A DNA stretch of 64,000 nucleotides from Rossellomorea vietnamensis NBRC 101237 (GCF_001591825.1 NZ_BCVQ01000007.1:1-64000); one strand, 5' to 3'. Positions 14,647-22,952 are shown, counted from the first letter of the stretch. The notes: a model not told the origin generated them from the letters alone. Translations and numbers: made by a program.

Positions 14647-17136
14647 GTGAAGGAAATGGGAGAGTCATGTTGCAACTCGAAAGACAACGAATACGGAAGT
14701 GCTCAACATAAAACGGAGAACACCAAAAGCTGCTGTAGCGCCGATGAACCTTCTTCAGAACAGGGTCTGAAGACAAACTCATGTTGCACCAGCGAAGCTG
14801 TCGAGATGGGTAAAGGAGCATGCTGTTCCGGAGATGACCTCGCATCTGAACAAGCTCAATACAGAATAAATGGCATGGATTGCCCATCCTGCGCACTCTC
14901 CATCGAGAAATCTCTCGTCAAGTTGGAGGGAATCGGCGAGGCAAAAGTCAACTATAACACAGCGAAGCTTCACGTAACCGGGAACTCGCTTGATCGAGTA
15001 GAAACGGAAGTACAAAAGCTTGGATTTAAAATCGAACCGATCAACGAAAGGAAAGACATCAGAACCTATGTGGTTGAAGGAATGGATTGCAGTAGCTGTG
15101 CCAAGAGCATTGAAAACCATCTCAACACCGTTCCGGGAGTCCGACAGGTAAATGTTCATTTCTCAACGGGGAAAATGAAAGTGGATCATGAGAACAGTGT
15201 GGAAGAGATTATCGCGGAAGTGTCCAAGATCGGATTTCGTGCATCGCTGCCAGCTAAAGGTGAGCAAGACGTTTCCTCTATCAAAGAAGGATATGGGAGC
15301 ATCATCACTTCAGGAGTCTTGATCGCACTTGGATTCTCAGGTTCATTTATGGGCATTTCCCCTTTAGTGGTCACGCTTCTGTACGCAGCTGCGATGATTA
15401 TAAGCGGCTACAAGCCGGTAAAAAGTGCGTTTTATTCCGTTAAGAGCCGTTCCCTGGATATGAATGTACTGATGTCGGCGGCTGCCATCGGGGCGGCACT
15501 GATTGGTGAATGGCTGGAAGGGGCAACGGTTGTCTGGTTGTTTGCCCTCGGAACGACGCTTCAGACGATGTCCATAGAGAAAACGAGGAGCTCCATCCGG
15601 AACCTGATGAATCTCGCACCATCGGAGGCGTGGATCAAAGCCGGGACTCAATTAATAAAAAAGCCGGTCGAGGAAGTGGCGGTTGGTGAAGTCCTCGTGG
15701 TGAAACCGGGAGACAGAATCCCGTTGGACGGGGAAATCCTATCGGGTGAATCCAGCATCAATCAGGCACCGATCACAGGTGAATCCATCCCTGTTGACAA
15801 GGAACAGGGCGATGCGGTGTACGCTGGGACCATCAATGAAAATGGATCTCTTGAAGTACGGGTGACAAAGCTAGTGGAAGATACGACGATTTCCAAAATC
15901 ATTCACCTTGTGGAAGAAGCACAGGAACAGAAAGCTCCGACCCAGGCGTTCATTGATCGCTTTGCGGCGACTTATACACCGATCGTCTTTGTATTGGCTC
16001 TCGTGATGATGGTACTGCCTCCACTCGTTGGGTTCGGCACGTGGGGAGAATGGTTCTACAAAGGCCTTGAACTGTTAGTGGTGGCCTGTCCGTGTGCCCT
16101 TGTCATTTCCACACCTGTCGCCATCGTCTCGGCGATTGGAAATGCGGCAAAGAACGGAATCTTGATCAAAGGCGGCACCTTCCTTGAAAAAGCGGGAAGC
16201 ATCACCGCCATTGCGTTTGATAAAACGGGCACCCTTACGGAAGGGAAACCGCGTGTGGCGGATATCAAATCCTTCGATGCAACGGAAGAAGAACTGTTAT
16301 CCATCGCTCTGACGTTAGAAGAGTACTCCACTCACCCCATCGCAAAGACTATTGTGGCGTCTGCGCACGAAAGAGGAATTCAAGCAAAAAGTGGTGAATC
16401 GTTTAAGAACATTGTGGGGAAAGGTGTTCAGGCAAAGATTGATGGAGTCACCCATTATGCAGGAAACACCAAACTGTTTGATGAGAAGGGTATATCCCTG
16501 GGTGGAGCCAGACAGATGATCAAAGAGCTCCAAACAAAAGGGAAAACTGTCGTGATCATCGGTTCGGATCAAGGTGTCATGGGAGTCATCTCCGTTGCAG
16601 ACTCGATCCGGAAGACGACAGTCCGCTCCCTTGAGGGGTTAAAGGCTGCAGGGATTCGGGATGTGGTCATGCTGACAGGGGATAATGAAGGAACGGCAGA
16701 GATGATTGCGAAGGAAGCCAATGTGAATCGCTATTTTGCCGAACTTTTACCAGAAGATAAAGTGAACGTGGTGAAGACCTTACAGAGTGAAGGACATAAA
16801 GTAGCCATGGTCGGTGACGGAATCAACGATGCGCCAGCCTTAGCCACTGCGGATCTCGGAATCGCCATGGGAGGGGCAGGGACCGATACGGCCATGGAAA
16901 CGGCGGATATAGTGTTGATGGCCGATAATCTGGATCAGTTGCCGCATACCATCAAGTTAAGCAGAAGAGCACTGGCGATCATCAAACAGAACATCTGGTT
17001 CTCGTTGATTGTGAAGTTTGCCGCACTCGTCCTGATTTTCCCGGGGATCCTGACACTATGGCTGGCAGTCTTAAGCGACACGGGAGCAGCGATTATTGTG
17101 ATTTTGAATGCTCTTAGGCTGGTGAAAGGGAAGTAA
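14647..17136 (+). CDS. cadA: Cadmium/zinc-exporting P1B-type ATPase with four N-terminal Cys-Cys motifs
   Basis: This 829-residue membrane pump begins with an unusual 75-residue head holding four CC pairs (ESCCNS, KSCCSA, NSCCTS, GACCSG). Two intact heavy-metal domains follow (MDCPSCA and MDCSSCA), then eight helices with the CPC motif, DKTGTLT, the STHP motif, GDGINDAP and a C-terminal Lys/SDTGA pair typical of Cd/Zn/Pb pumps. The first codon is probably GTG 14647, though ATG 14656 is also in frame and neither has a perfect ribosome site. It is cotranscribed with the CmtR-like sensor and ended by a hairpin. The CC repeats look like an extra soft-metal buffer. Confidence 0.9.
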   Translation: MKEMGESCCNSKDNEYGSAQHKTENTKSCCSADEPSSEQGLKTNSCCTSEAVEMGKGACCSGDDLASEQAQYRINGMDCPSCALSIEKSLVKLEGIGEAKVNYNTAKLHVTGNSLDRVETEVQKLGFKIEPINERKDIRTYVVEGMDCSSCAKSIENHLNTVPGVRQVNVHFSTGKMKVDHENSVEEIIAEVSKIGFRASLPAKGEQDVSSIKEGYGSIITSGVLIALGFSGSFMGISPLVVTLLYAAAMIISGYKPVKSAFYSVKSRSLDMNVLMSAAAIGAALIGEWLEGATVVWLFALGTTLQTMSIEKTRSSIRNLMNLAPSEAWIKAGTQLIKKPVEEVAVGEVLVVKPGDRIPLDGEILSGESSINQAPITGESIPVDKEQGDAVYAGTINENGSLEVRVTKLVEDTTISKIIHLVEEAQEQKAPTQAFIDRFAATYTPIVFVLALVMMVLPPLVGFGTWGEWFYKGLELLVVACPCALVISTPVAIVSAIGNAAKNGILIKGGTFLEKAGSITAIAFDKTGTLTEGKPRVADIKSFDATEEELLSIALTLEEYSTHPIAKTIVASAHERGIQAKSGESFKNIVGKGVQAKIDGVTHYAGNTKLFDEKGISLGGARQMIKELQTKGKTVVIIGSDQGVMGVISVADSIRKTTVRSLEGLKAAGIRDVVMLTGDNEGTAEMIAKEANVNRYFAELLPEDKVNVVKTLQSEGHKVAMVGDGINDAPALATADLGIAMGGAGTDTAMETADIVLMADNLDQLPHTIKLSRRALAIIKQNIWFSLIVKFAALVLIFPGILTLWLAVLSDTGAAIIVILNALRLVKGK

Positions 17137-17144
17137 TAGAAGGA

Positions 17145-17193
17145 GAGAGGTTGCCTACCGGTGAGTTATCAACCGAGGTGACCTCTCTTTTTT
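17145..17193 (+). terminator. Terminator of the cmtR-cadA operon
   Basis: GAGAGGTTGCC (17145-17155) pairs with GGTGACCTCTC (17177-17187) over 9 of 11 positions, followed by a T run. Confidence 0.8.
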
Positions 17194-17333
17194 GCGGGAC
17201 AGTTAATACCCTGCTTTTTGGGAGAATGGTAGAGTAGGAACCGTCTCGTACTTTTAATTTTGAAAAATTCAATTTGAACGTGACCGATTTCCTTCCATTT
17301 ACGTCTAAGTGTATAAGGAAAGGGGGAACAATT

Positions 17334-17858
17334 TTGGACCAACAAGAATTAAATGAATGGTTTAATGAATATGGAGAATCGATCCTTACATACATACTTT
17401 TAATGGTACGGGACTACCAACAAGCCGAGGATTTAACACAAGAGACCTTTCTAAAAGCCTATAGAAGTAAACAACAATTTAAAGAGAGCTCTTCTGTGAA
17501 AACATGGCTATTCTCCATTGCACATAATGCGACAATCGATCACTTTAGAAAAAAGCATCCGCTGAAACACTATCTTGGCCTGACAATGGAGGAGAAAGAC
17601 GGCATGCCGTTACCTGAACAAATTATCGAGATGAATGAAGAGTCGGAAGAGTTATACAGAGCCATTCAACAATTAAAGCCAACGTACAAACATGTCATCA
17701 TCCTAAGAAAGTTAAAGGAATTTTCAACAGCAGAAACAGCCCACGTGTTGAACTGGTCAGAAAGTAAAGTAAAAATGACGCTAAGAAGAGCGCTGGTTGA
17801 ACTGGAGAAGGTTTTGACGAGGGGAGGGGTCATCAATGAAATCAACAGATCCATTTAA
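17334..17858 (+). CDS. ECF-type sigma-70 family RNA polymerase sigma factor
   Basis: This sigma factor of about 174 residues has region 2 (LIMVRDYQQAEDLTQETFLKAYR, SVKTWLFSIAHNATIDHFRK) and region 4 (YKHVIILRKLKEFSTAETAHVLNWSESKVKMTLRRALVELEK). The chosen start is TTG 17334, which has AAAGGGGG eight bases upstream; the earlier TTG at 17274 has none. A CGTC element at 17302, with a GTGACC 16 bp upstream, loosely resembles an ECF promoter and could be autoregulatory (weak). The next gene overlaps by 23 bp and encodes a single-pass membrane protein, the usual anti-sigma arrangement. The inducing stress is not visible. Confidence 0.85.
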   Translation: MDQQELNEWFNEYGESILTYILLMVRDYQQAEDLTQETFLKAYRSKQQFKESSSVKTWLFSIAHNATIDHFRKKHPLKHYLGLTMEEKDGMPLPEQIIEMNEESEELYRAIQQLKPTYKHVIILRKLKEFSTAETAHVLNWSESKVKMTLRRALVELEKVLTRGGVINEINRSI

Positions 17859-18879
17859 AGAGTTGGAAGAACAGCTAAAGGTAAGAGACAGATCAAAAGA
17901 ACAGCTTCGAAGTAAAATGATGCAGAGCACAAATGAAACGAAGAAGAGCTCTTTTAAAAAGTATGGATGGATTGCGGCAGCGTGTATGCTCTTTCTTGTC
18001 ATATCTCCGTTCTACTCAACGACCATGGCAAGTATTGTGGCGAAAGTATTACCAATCACGATCACTCCACAGATTTCAGACGGAGAACCCAATCCCAATT
18101 TGACTTCGGACCTTTTTAAAGTAGTCGAAAAGGAAGGATACAGAGTAGGTTCAGTTGGAACAACACCGTCTCCCTTCACCATTGAAGTGTCACTCGTGTT
18201 GGGGGATTCCACATTAAAACAAGCCAAAGAAGATCTTGAAGCCAAGATCACCAGTTATTTATATGAAAACGGGTATGATGATTACGAATTAAAGATAACG
18301 GAAGCACCTGAAATTCCCACTCATGAGGGAAGCAATGACTTAAACAAGGAATATGATCAAGTCCGAGAAATCGTGAAGGAAGTATTCGCTTCCTATGGAT
18401 ATGCTGAAGAAGCTGAGTATGAGTTAGCAGGTATGAAGGGGACCGGTGCTTCAGCGATTGTCACCATCGATATGCCGGACCACATTGATGAATCAAAGGA
18501 AATCATTGCAGACATTGAAAAAGAAATAGAAAAACAGAATCTAGATGTCAAAGATGTCGAGGTGGATACTTTCAACTTGAACCATCGTCAGCAGGATAAT
18601 CGTTGGTCCATGATCTCTTCTGATATCTATGATGCCATGGCAGGGAAATCGATGTATCAATTGGCCGGACTTTTGTATCAAGTGAAGGAGGGACACTCTT
18701 ATGTGTGGATAAAAACAGATCTGGATAAACCACTTCCCCAGGAGCAGATTGACGAAATCAAAAAAGCAATAAAGGACTATTTGGCATTACCTGAAACGAA
18801 AGAGCAAATTCGTAATGACGAGTATACGATTGAATTTTTATTGAAGAATGGGAAGTCGTTTGTGGAGGTAACAGATTGA
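17836..18879 (+). CDS. DUF4030-like membrane protein, candidate anti-sigma factor
   Basis: This 347-residue protein has a charged cytoplasmic N-terminus of about 45 residues (KELEEQLKVRDRSKEQLRSKMM), one membrane helix (YGWIAAACMLFLVISPFYS) and a large acidic extracytoplasmic domain with two similar halves of alternating helices and strands. This matches the DUF4030 proteins that follow ECF sigma genes in Bacilli. It probably binds the sigma factor through the N-terminal segment and senses envelope conditions outside. The gene overlaps the sigma factor and has GAGGGGAGGGG before its ATG. Anti-sigma function is inferred from position and topology. Confidence 0.7.
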   Translation: MKSTDPFKELEEQLKVRDRSKEQLRSKMMQSTNETKKSSFKKYGWIAAACMLFLVISPFYSTTMASIVAKVLPITITPQISDGEPNPNLTSDLFKVVEKEGYRVGSVGTTPSPFTIEVSLVLGDSTLKQAKEDLEAKITSYLYENGYDDYELKITEAPEIPTHEGSNDLNKEYDQVREIVKEVFASYGYAEEAEYELAGMKGTGASAIVTIDMPDHIDESKEIIADIEKEIEKQNLDVKDVEVDTFNLNHRQQDNRWSMISSDIYDAMAGKSMYQLAGLLYQVKEGHSYVWIKTDLDKPLPQEQIDEIKKAIKDYLALPETKEQIRNDEYTIEFLLKNGKSFVEVTD

Positions 18880-18906
18880 AAATTTGTTATGCCTCCTTTA
18901 ATATTA

Positions 18907-18940
18907 AAAGCTGTCGTGAAAGTCTCGACAGCTTTTTACT
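18907..18940 (+). terminator. Terminator of the ECF sigma operon
   Basis: AAAAGCTGTCG (18907-18917) pairs perfectly with CGACAGCTTTT (18926-18936), followed by T-rich sequence. Confidence 0.9.
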
Positions 18941-19019
18941 TTTTATAATTCCAAAAAACTTAGATTTGTGAATATGGTAAAATATAACTGTTAGGAATTG
19001 TCTGCAAGGAGGAAACTAA

Positions 19020-19333
19020 ATGAAATACAAGTATGTAAAAAAATGTTTGTAGCTCAAATAATATTCATTTCAATAGGAATACTCACTATTATTATGGGGT
19101 TGTTGGTATGGAAAAAACGTTACTACAAATTGATGGCAGGATATGTGGAAGGCAGCAACAAGAATGAAGCTGCGTTTGGAAAAGTGAATGGAATATTCTT
19201 TATGGTCATGGGGGTATGGACGATTGCTTTTAGTTTCTTTATGGATGTGTTGAGTGTATGGGTGTTTATTGGTCTACTAATGATAATAGTAAGTGCACAA
19301 ATTTTATTAAATAGTAGGATTGCTAAAAAATGA
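19020..19333 (+). CDS. DUF3784-like small membrane protein, frame interrupted at an A7 slippery run
   Basis: The well-placed start is ATG 19020, with AAGGAGG seven bases upstream, but that frame stops after ten codons (TAG 19050-19052). The main frame, with two or three membrane helices and an YYKLMAGYVEG segment typical of DUF3784 proteins, opens at ATG 19043. The change of frame falls on A_AAA_AAA (19037-19043), in exactly the phase used for -1 ribosomal slippage. Slippage would join MKYKYVKK to MFVAQIIF and give about 104 residues. A lost A (mutation or sequencing error in a homopolymer) explains it equally well. Function of the family is unknown. Confidence 0.6.
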
Positions 19334-19343
19334 GGTTATCGCT

Positions 19344-19375
19344 GAATGAAACGAAAAGTATTTTTTGTTTCATTT
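19344..19375 (+). terminator. Possible hairpin before the TumA/TumE-like pair
   Basis: AATGAAAC and GTTTCATT flank a T-rich loop and are followed by TTGTGG. It is a weak terminator candidate between the DUF3784-like gene and the next operon. Confidence 0.4.
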
Positions 19376-19408
19376 TGTGGTAAAATATAGATGAAGGAGG
19401 GGTTTGTG

Positions 19409-20143
19409 ATGATTATTGAAGAAGGTAAAATAAATTCTGCTGCCTTGATTTTGGATAACATCGATTATGAAAAAGACCCTGCATTTGTGTTTCTTATGTT
19501 AGCGCATGCCACTGAAATGAAACATCATCGTTTTGTACGGAAAATACTACACACTGAAGATACAGTTTTTAAACAGAAAATGAATGCTCTTGATGAATAT
19601 AAAAACTTGCTCGTGTCACTGTCAGAAGCATTGAGGGATACGGCGATGCATCCTGTGGAGAATTTGGCTGTCACGAAATATTTTCTCGATTCCCTGTTCT
19701 TACTTATCTCAGACAAGGGATCTTTGAAATATGATTACCAGCACGACTATCTTTATTCTTCCAATATGATCTGCAATGGCTTGAAAATTTCTAAGGCTAC
19801 TCTAAGTCGCTATGTAAATCTTGGTTTAGAGGTGGTTGATACAAATAAACATAATCGATATCCTGCTCATGTAATATTTTATTGGAAGGAAAGCTTGTGG
19901 TCATCGCGCATACAAGCCATATTTCAAGCATTTAAGATCCGTAACCGTACCCGGTTGGACATCATCAAAGAGTTGGAAGAAGAAAAACGTACGTATGAAA
20001 AGAGCCACGGGAATAAATCCTTCTATGAAGTCTACGCCCAAGTTAAGAATCCAGATGAATTAGAAGATCCTGAGAAATATTATGACTGGAAAGACATAAT
20101 GGATGAGTTAGAGGAACTTACAAATGAAGATCAATCAGAATGA
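19409..20143 (+). CDS. HTH-containing protein, candidate antitoxin (TumA-like)
   Basis: This soluble 244-residue protein is not recognised over most of its length. Residues around 125-155 contain NGLKISKATLSRYVNLGLEV, a MerR/excisionase-like helix-turn-helix. The C-terminal 40 residues are strongly acidic (DELEDPEKYYDWKDIMDELEEL), a common feature of antitoxin tails. ATG 19409 follows AAGGAGG at eight bases; the upstream ATG 19391 overlaps that site and is rejected. The next gene overlaps by 20 bp and carries TumE-like features, so a type II toxin-antitoxin pair is the best guess. The pair is more AT-rich than its neighbours, which fits acquisition. Confidence 0.5.
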   Translation: MIIEEGKINSAALILDNIDYEKDPAFVFLMLAHATEMKHHRFVRKILHTEDTVFKQKMNALDEYKNLLVSLSEALRDTAMHPVENLAVTKYFLDSLFLLISDKGSLKYDYQHDYLYSSNMICNGLKISKATLSRYVNLGLEVVDTNKHNRYPAHVIFYWKESLWSSRIQAIFQAFKIRNRTRLDIIKELEEEKRTYEKSHGNKSFYEVYAQVKNPDELEDPEKYYDWKDIMDELEELTNEDQSE

Positions 20144-20597
20144 TCGGATTCAACATATTCAACGACTCTTCGAATCAAATCCGGATGTATTTGATTTTAA
20201 TAAACCCGAGGTACTTGAAATTAGTGCAAAAGGTTCTAAACGAGTAACGGCTGTTCTTCCCTTATTGCATCATGACGTGTATGGTGAAACTGTCCTTTTT
20301 ATAAATGAAAAAATTGAAAATGAAGACTTAAAGGAGTTTAGATATGGCTGGGAGCTTTCCCAACGTCAACGCAAGTTGGGTGTTTCATCACGATTTCTAA
20401 CAACGTTTGATAAACAACATAAACCAGAACCGCCTTATAACAATATTAGTACTGATCCATATCACCATCATTATGAAATAGGCAATAAGGTTCTGCGTAC
20501 TGAAACTTTTGTTCAGTCTTTAGAGGATGTTATTACTATTTTAAGAGATTATATTATAAGTGGAGACCCTTACCACAGTAATCATAGATTCATATAA
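20124..20597 (+). CDS. Putative TumE/DUF6516-like toxin
   Basis: This soluble 157-residue protein has a His-rich segment (DPYHHHYEIGNKVLRTE) followed by a helix FVQSLEDVITILRDYI. That order resembles the His-motif plus C-terminal SLEDV helix of TumE (DUF6516) toxins. The first 100 residues are not recognised. It overlaps the HTH gene by 20 bp, a sign of tight translational coupling. TumE-type toxins have an unclear mode of action. The toxin assignment is inference from motif and gene order; an alternative is an accessory protein of the upstream HTH protein. Confidence 0.45.
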   Translation: MKINQNDRIQHIQRLFESNPDVFDFNKPEVLEISAKGSKRVTAVLPLLHHDVYGETVLFINEKIENEDLKEFRYGWELSQRQRKLGVSSRFLTTFDKQHKPEPPYNNISTDPYHHHYEIGNKVLRTETFVQSLEDVITILRDYIISGDPYHSNHRFI

Positions 20598-20657
20598 TCG
20601 CCCCTAAACTAGAGAGGTTTTTTCTTCCCACGAACATCCACCCAACTAACTACAGCA

Positions 20658-20819
20658 TTGCGATCATAAAATAATTAGTGTACGATAAAAAGAAAATTTT
20701 AACGAACGAATCATAATGGGAAGTATGGAAGGGACACTCACAAAGCGAACGGTATGATTTTTCTATAATAAGAAGGTTCGTTTTGGTAAGGGTCTCTTTT
20801 GTTTAAGGAGGATGCCATC
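20658..20819 (+). ncRNA. Promoter and conserved structured 5' leader of mgtC-like gene 1
   Basis: TTGCGA (20658-20663), 17 bp, TACGAT (20681-20686) form a promoter giving about a 125-nt leader. The leader matches the one before the second mgtC-like gene (38675-38847). Shared parts are GGAAG-purine-rich, AAGCGAAY-GGTWTGATTTTT, RTTCGTTTTG, GGTCTYTTTT and TTTAAGGAGG. AAGCGAAC pairs with GTTCGTTT here and AAGCGAAT with ATTCGTTT there, a compensatory change. An outer stem GGAAGGGAC/GTCTCTTTT is also possible. This points to a cis-regulatory RNA. Its identity is unknown to me. Confidence 0.6.
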
Positions 20820-21335
20820 ATGACGCATTACATAAACGAATTAACGGACTTCTTCTGGCAGCATGACATCTATTTCCGTATTGTGGTGAGTGCGGTGTTG
20901 GGGTTCATCATCGGATGGGACCGTTCTTCGAAGAACAAGCCGGCCGGTTTGAAAACCTATACGTATGTTTCGGTGGCTTGTACGTTGATTACGATTGTTT
21001 CGATCGAGGGCGCTAATATGCTCAGCGAACCGGATAGCGGGAAGATGATGGATCCACTCCGTCTCGCTGCCCAGATCGTATCGGGGCTCGGGTTCTTGGG
21101 TGCAGGGGTGATCCTGAAAGATGGACTGCGGGTGAAAGGGCTCACGTCGGCTGCGATGATTTTCTACGTTGGGGGTATCGGAATCGGTATCGGAGCAGGG
21201 TTTTATTCGATTGTCATCTTCGCCACCCTTGTCACTTTCATCATGACGAGGATCGGTAACTTCTTTGAAGAACGGGAGATCAAGGCGATGAGTCTGCCTA
21301 AGCTGCGGAAGAAAAATGATGAGAAAGACGACTAA
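20820..21335 (+). CDS. MgtC/SapB-family membrane protein, paralogue 1
   Basis: This 171-residue inner-membrane protein has four or five helices and the MgtC core: FIIGWDR, KPAGLKTYTYVSVACTLIT, MDPLRLAAQIVSGLGFLGAGVILKDG and KGLTSAAMIFYVGG. MgtC proteins modulate F-type ATPase or Mg2+ physiology and are often induced by low Mg2+. ATG 20820 has AAGGAGG eight bases upstream. It is nearly identical in the core to the gene at 38848-39387; the basic/acidic tails differ. Its leader is conserved with that paralogue. A perfect terminator follows. Confidence 0.85.
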   Translation: MTHYINELTDFFWQHDIYFRIVVSAVLGFIIGWDRSSKNKPAGLKTYTYVSVACTLITIVSIEGANMLSEPDSGKMMDPLRLAAQIVSGLGFLGAGVILKDGLRVKGLTSAAMIFYVGGIGIGIGAGFYSIVIFATLVTFIMTRIGNFFEEREIKAMSLPKLRKKNDEKDD

Positions 21336-21344
21336 ATGCAGGGT

Positions 21345-21372
21345 GGGAACAGATGATCTGTTCCCGCTTTTT
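21345..21372 (+). terminator. Terminator of mgtC-like gene 1
   Basis: GGGAACAGAT (21345-21354) and ATCTGTTCCC (21356-21365) form a perfect stem followed by GC and a T run. Confidence 0.9.
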
Positions 21373-21407
21373 ATTTTGTAAAAAATATGTAAATAAGAAG
21401 AATTTCA

Positions 21408-21586
21408 TTGCCAACTTTTAGTTAATGTTGTATTATTGTGAATAATCAGACATATATATTAGACAGGTTTTAGTCTAAGGGTAGAGATGCGGAGAATCCC
21501 TGTGACCAATAAAATGCATGCCACATTTTTGTGCTGCAGTTTATTGTTCATGGGTTTTTTTATGAAAAAAAAGGGGAGGAAATGAC
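21408..21586 (+). ncRNA. Promoter and attenuator-like leader of the Ugp-like ABC operon
   Basis: TTGCCA (21408-21413), 17 bp, TATTAT (21431-21436) form the promoter. The leader contains ACAG (21463) and then GGG-TAGAGATGCGGAGAA-TCCCTGTG (21479-21504). The same block, with one substituted base in the loop and one base fewer before CCC, lies on the minus strand at 38550-38587 before the lamin-tail gene. Its CCCTGTGACC can alternatively pair with GTTCATGGG (21546-21554), which precedes seven T. That gives mutually exclusive aptamer and terminator folds. A GlpP-type antitermination target or a riboswitch is likely; the ligand is unproven. Confidence 0.55.
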
Positions 21587-22861
21587 ATGAAGATCAGGCT
21601 TTTATCATTCGTTTTAGTGTTGATGGTTGTGTTTGCCGGATGCAGCAGCAGTGATACCGCTGGAGGAGAAACGACTGAAATTGATTTCTGGTTCCCGGTA
21701 GCGGTTGGTGGGGATGTAGCGAAGATCGTGGATGGGTTTGTGGCGGATTTCGAGAAAGAGAATCCTGACATCAAGGTGAATGCGAAATACGGAGGCAGTT
21801 ATGCCGAGACAATGACACAGGTGATGGCATCGGCACAGGCAGGAAATTCACCGGAGCTTGCCGTATTATTCTCCATCGACCTTTTTACGCTGCTTGAGAA
21901 TGATCTGATTGAGGAATTGACGCCGATGTTCGATGAAAAGTATCTGGATGATTTCTATGATGGATTCATGGCGAACTCTTCCATCGGGGATAAAGTGTAC
22001 AGCTTGCCGTTCCAGCGTAGCACGATCGTCCTTTACTACAACAAGGATGCATTCAAGGAAGCCGGGCTTGATCCGGAAGCTCCACCAGAAAACTGGGATC
22101 AGCTCGTGCAATACGGGAAGAAGCTGACGAAGAATGGCGGAAAGGACCAGTGGGGTCTTGAAATTCCAAGTACCGGCTATCAGTACTGGATGTTCCAGGC
22201 GCTGGCTCTTCAGACAGAAAAGAATATCATGTCCCAGGATGGAAAAGAAGTATATTTCAATGCACCATATGCAAAAGAAGCAATGGATTTCTGGTTATCC
22301 CTTGGAAAGGAACATAAAATCATGCCGGAGGGTGTCATTGAATGGGCGACAGTTCCTTCAGACTTCCTAAGTGGAAAAACGGCGATGATGTACCATACGA
22401 CGGGGAACCTGACGAATGTGAAGAACAATGCGGACTTTGATTTCGGTGTGTCATTCCTGCCGGCGAATGAGCAGTACGGTTCCCCTACAGGAGGCGGAAA
22501 TATCTACTTGTTCAAAGACCTGCCAAAAGCCAACAAGGAAGCGGCCGTCAAGTTCATGAAATTCCTGACTGAACCGGAGCGAGTGGCTCAGTGGTCCATC
22601 GATACAGGATATGTCGCCACCACCGAATCGGCTTATGAGACAGACGTGTTGAAGAAATATGTAGAGGAATTCCCTCCTGCACTGGTTGCCCGCGAGCAGC
22701 TTGAATATGCAGAAAGTGAACTCGCAACCTATCAAAATGGTGAGGTGCAGAAGATATTCAATGATAACATTCAATCGATCTTAACGGGTCAAAGCCCAGT
22801 GGATGAAGGATTGGATAACGCACAGAAGAAAGCAGAAGACGTGTTGGAGCCATTTCAGTAA
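21587..22861 (+). CDS. ugpB: ABC importer lipoprotein, UgpB-like (glycerol-phosphate/sugar class)
   Basis: This 424-residue extracellular binding protein has a lipoprotein signal (VVFAGCSS). The mature sequence follows the cluster-B sugar-binding pattern of UgpB: a leading IDFWFPV, NPDIKVNAKYGGSY, and LPFQRSTIVLYYNKDAFKEAGLDPE, the last very close to the corresponding E. coli UgpB segment. It delivers its ligand to the two following permeases. A phosphodiesterase-fold hydrolase and a HAD phosphatase downstream support a phosphorylated ligand such as glycerol-3-phosphate or a glycerophosphodiester. No ATPase gene is in the operon, so a shared MsmX-like ATPase elsewhere is expected. Expression is probably controlled through the leader. 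Confidence 0.75.
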   Translation: MKIRLLSFVLVLMVVFAGCSSSDTAGGETTEIDFWFPVAVGGDVAKIVDGFVADFEKENPDIKVNAKYGGSYAETMTQVMASAQAGNSPELAVLFSIDLFTLLENDLIEELTPMFDEKYLDDFYDGFMANSSIGDKVYSLPFQRSTIVLYYNKDAFKEAGLDPEAPPENWDQLVQYGKKLTKNGGKDQWGLEIPSTGYQYWMFQALALQTEKNIMSQDGKEVYFNAPYAKEAMDFWLSLGKEHKIMPEGVIEWATVPSDFLSGKTAMMYHTTGNLTNVKNNADFDFGVSFLPANEQYGSPTGGGNIYLFKDLPKANKEAAVKFMKFLTEPERVAQWSIDTGYVATTESAYETDVLKKYVEEFPPALVAREQLEYAESELATYQNGEVQKIFNDNIQSILTGQSPVDEGLDNAQKKAEDVLEPFQ

Positions 22862-22952
22862 AGGGCAGCAGGTGAAGCATTGAAAGAAATGGAGCTCAAG
22901 TGGACAGTGTGTTGCCCTTGGGCTCCTTTCACAAGAAAGGTGGGACTGATCG

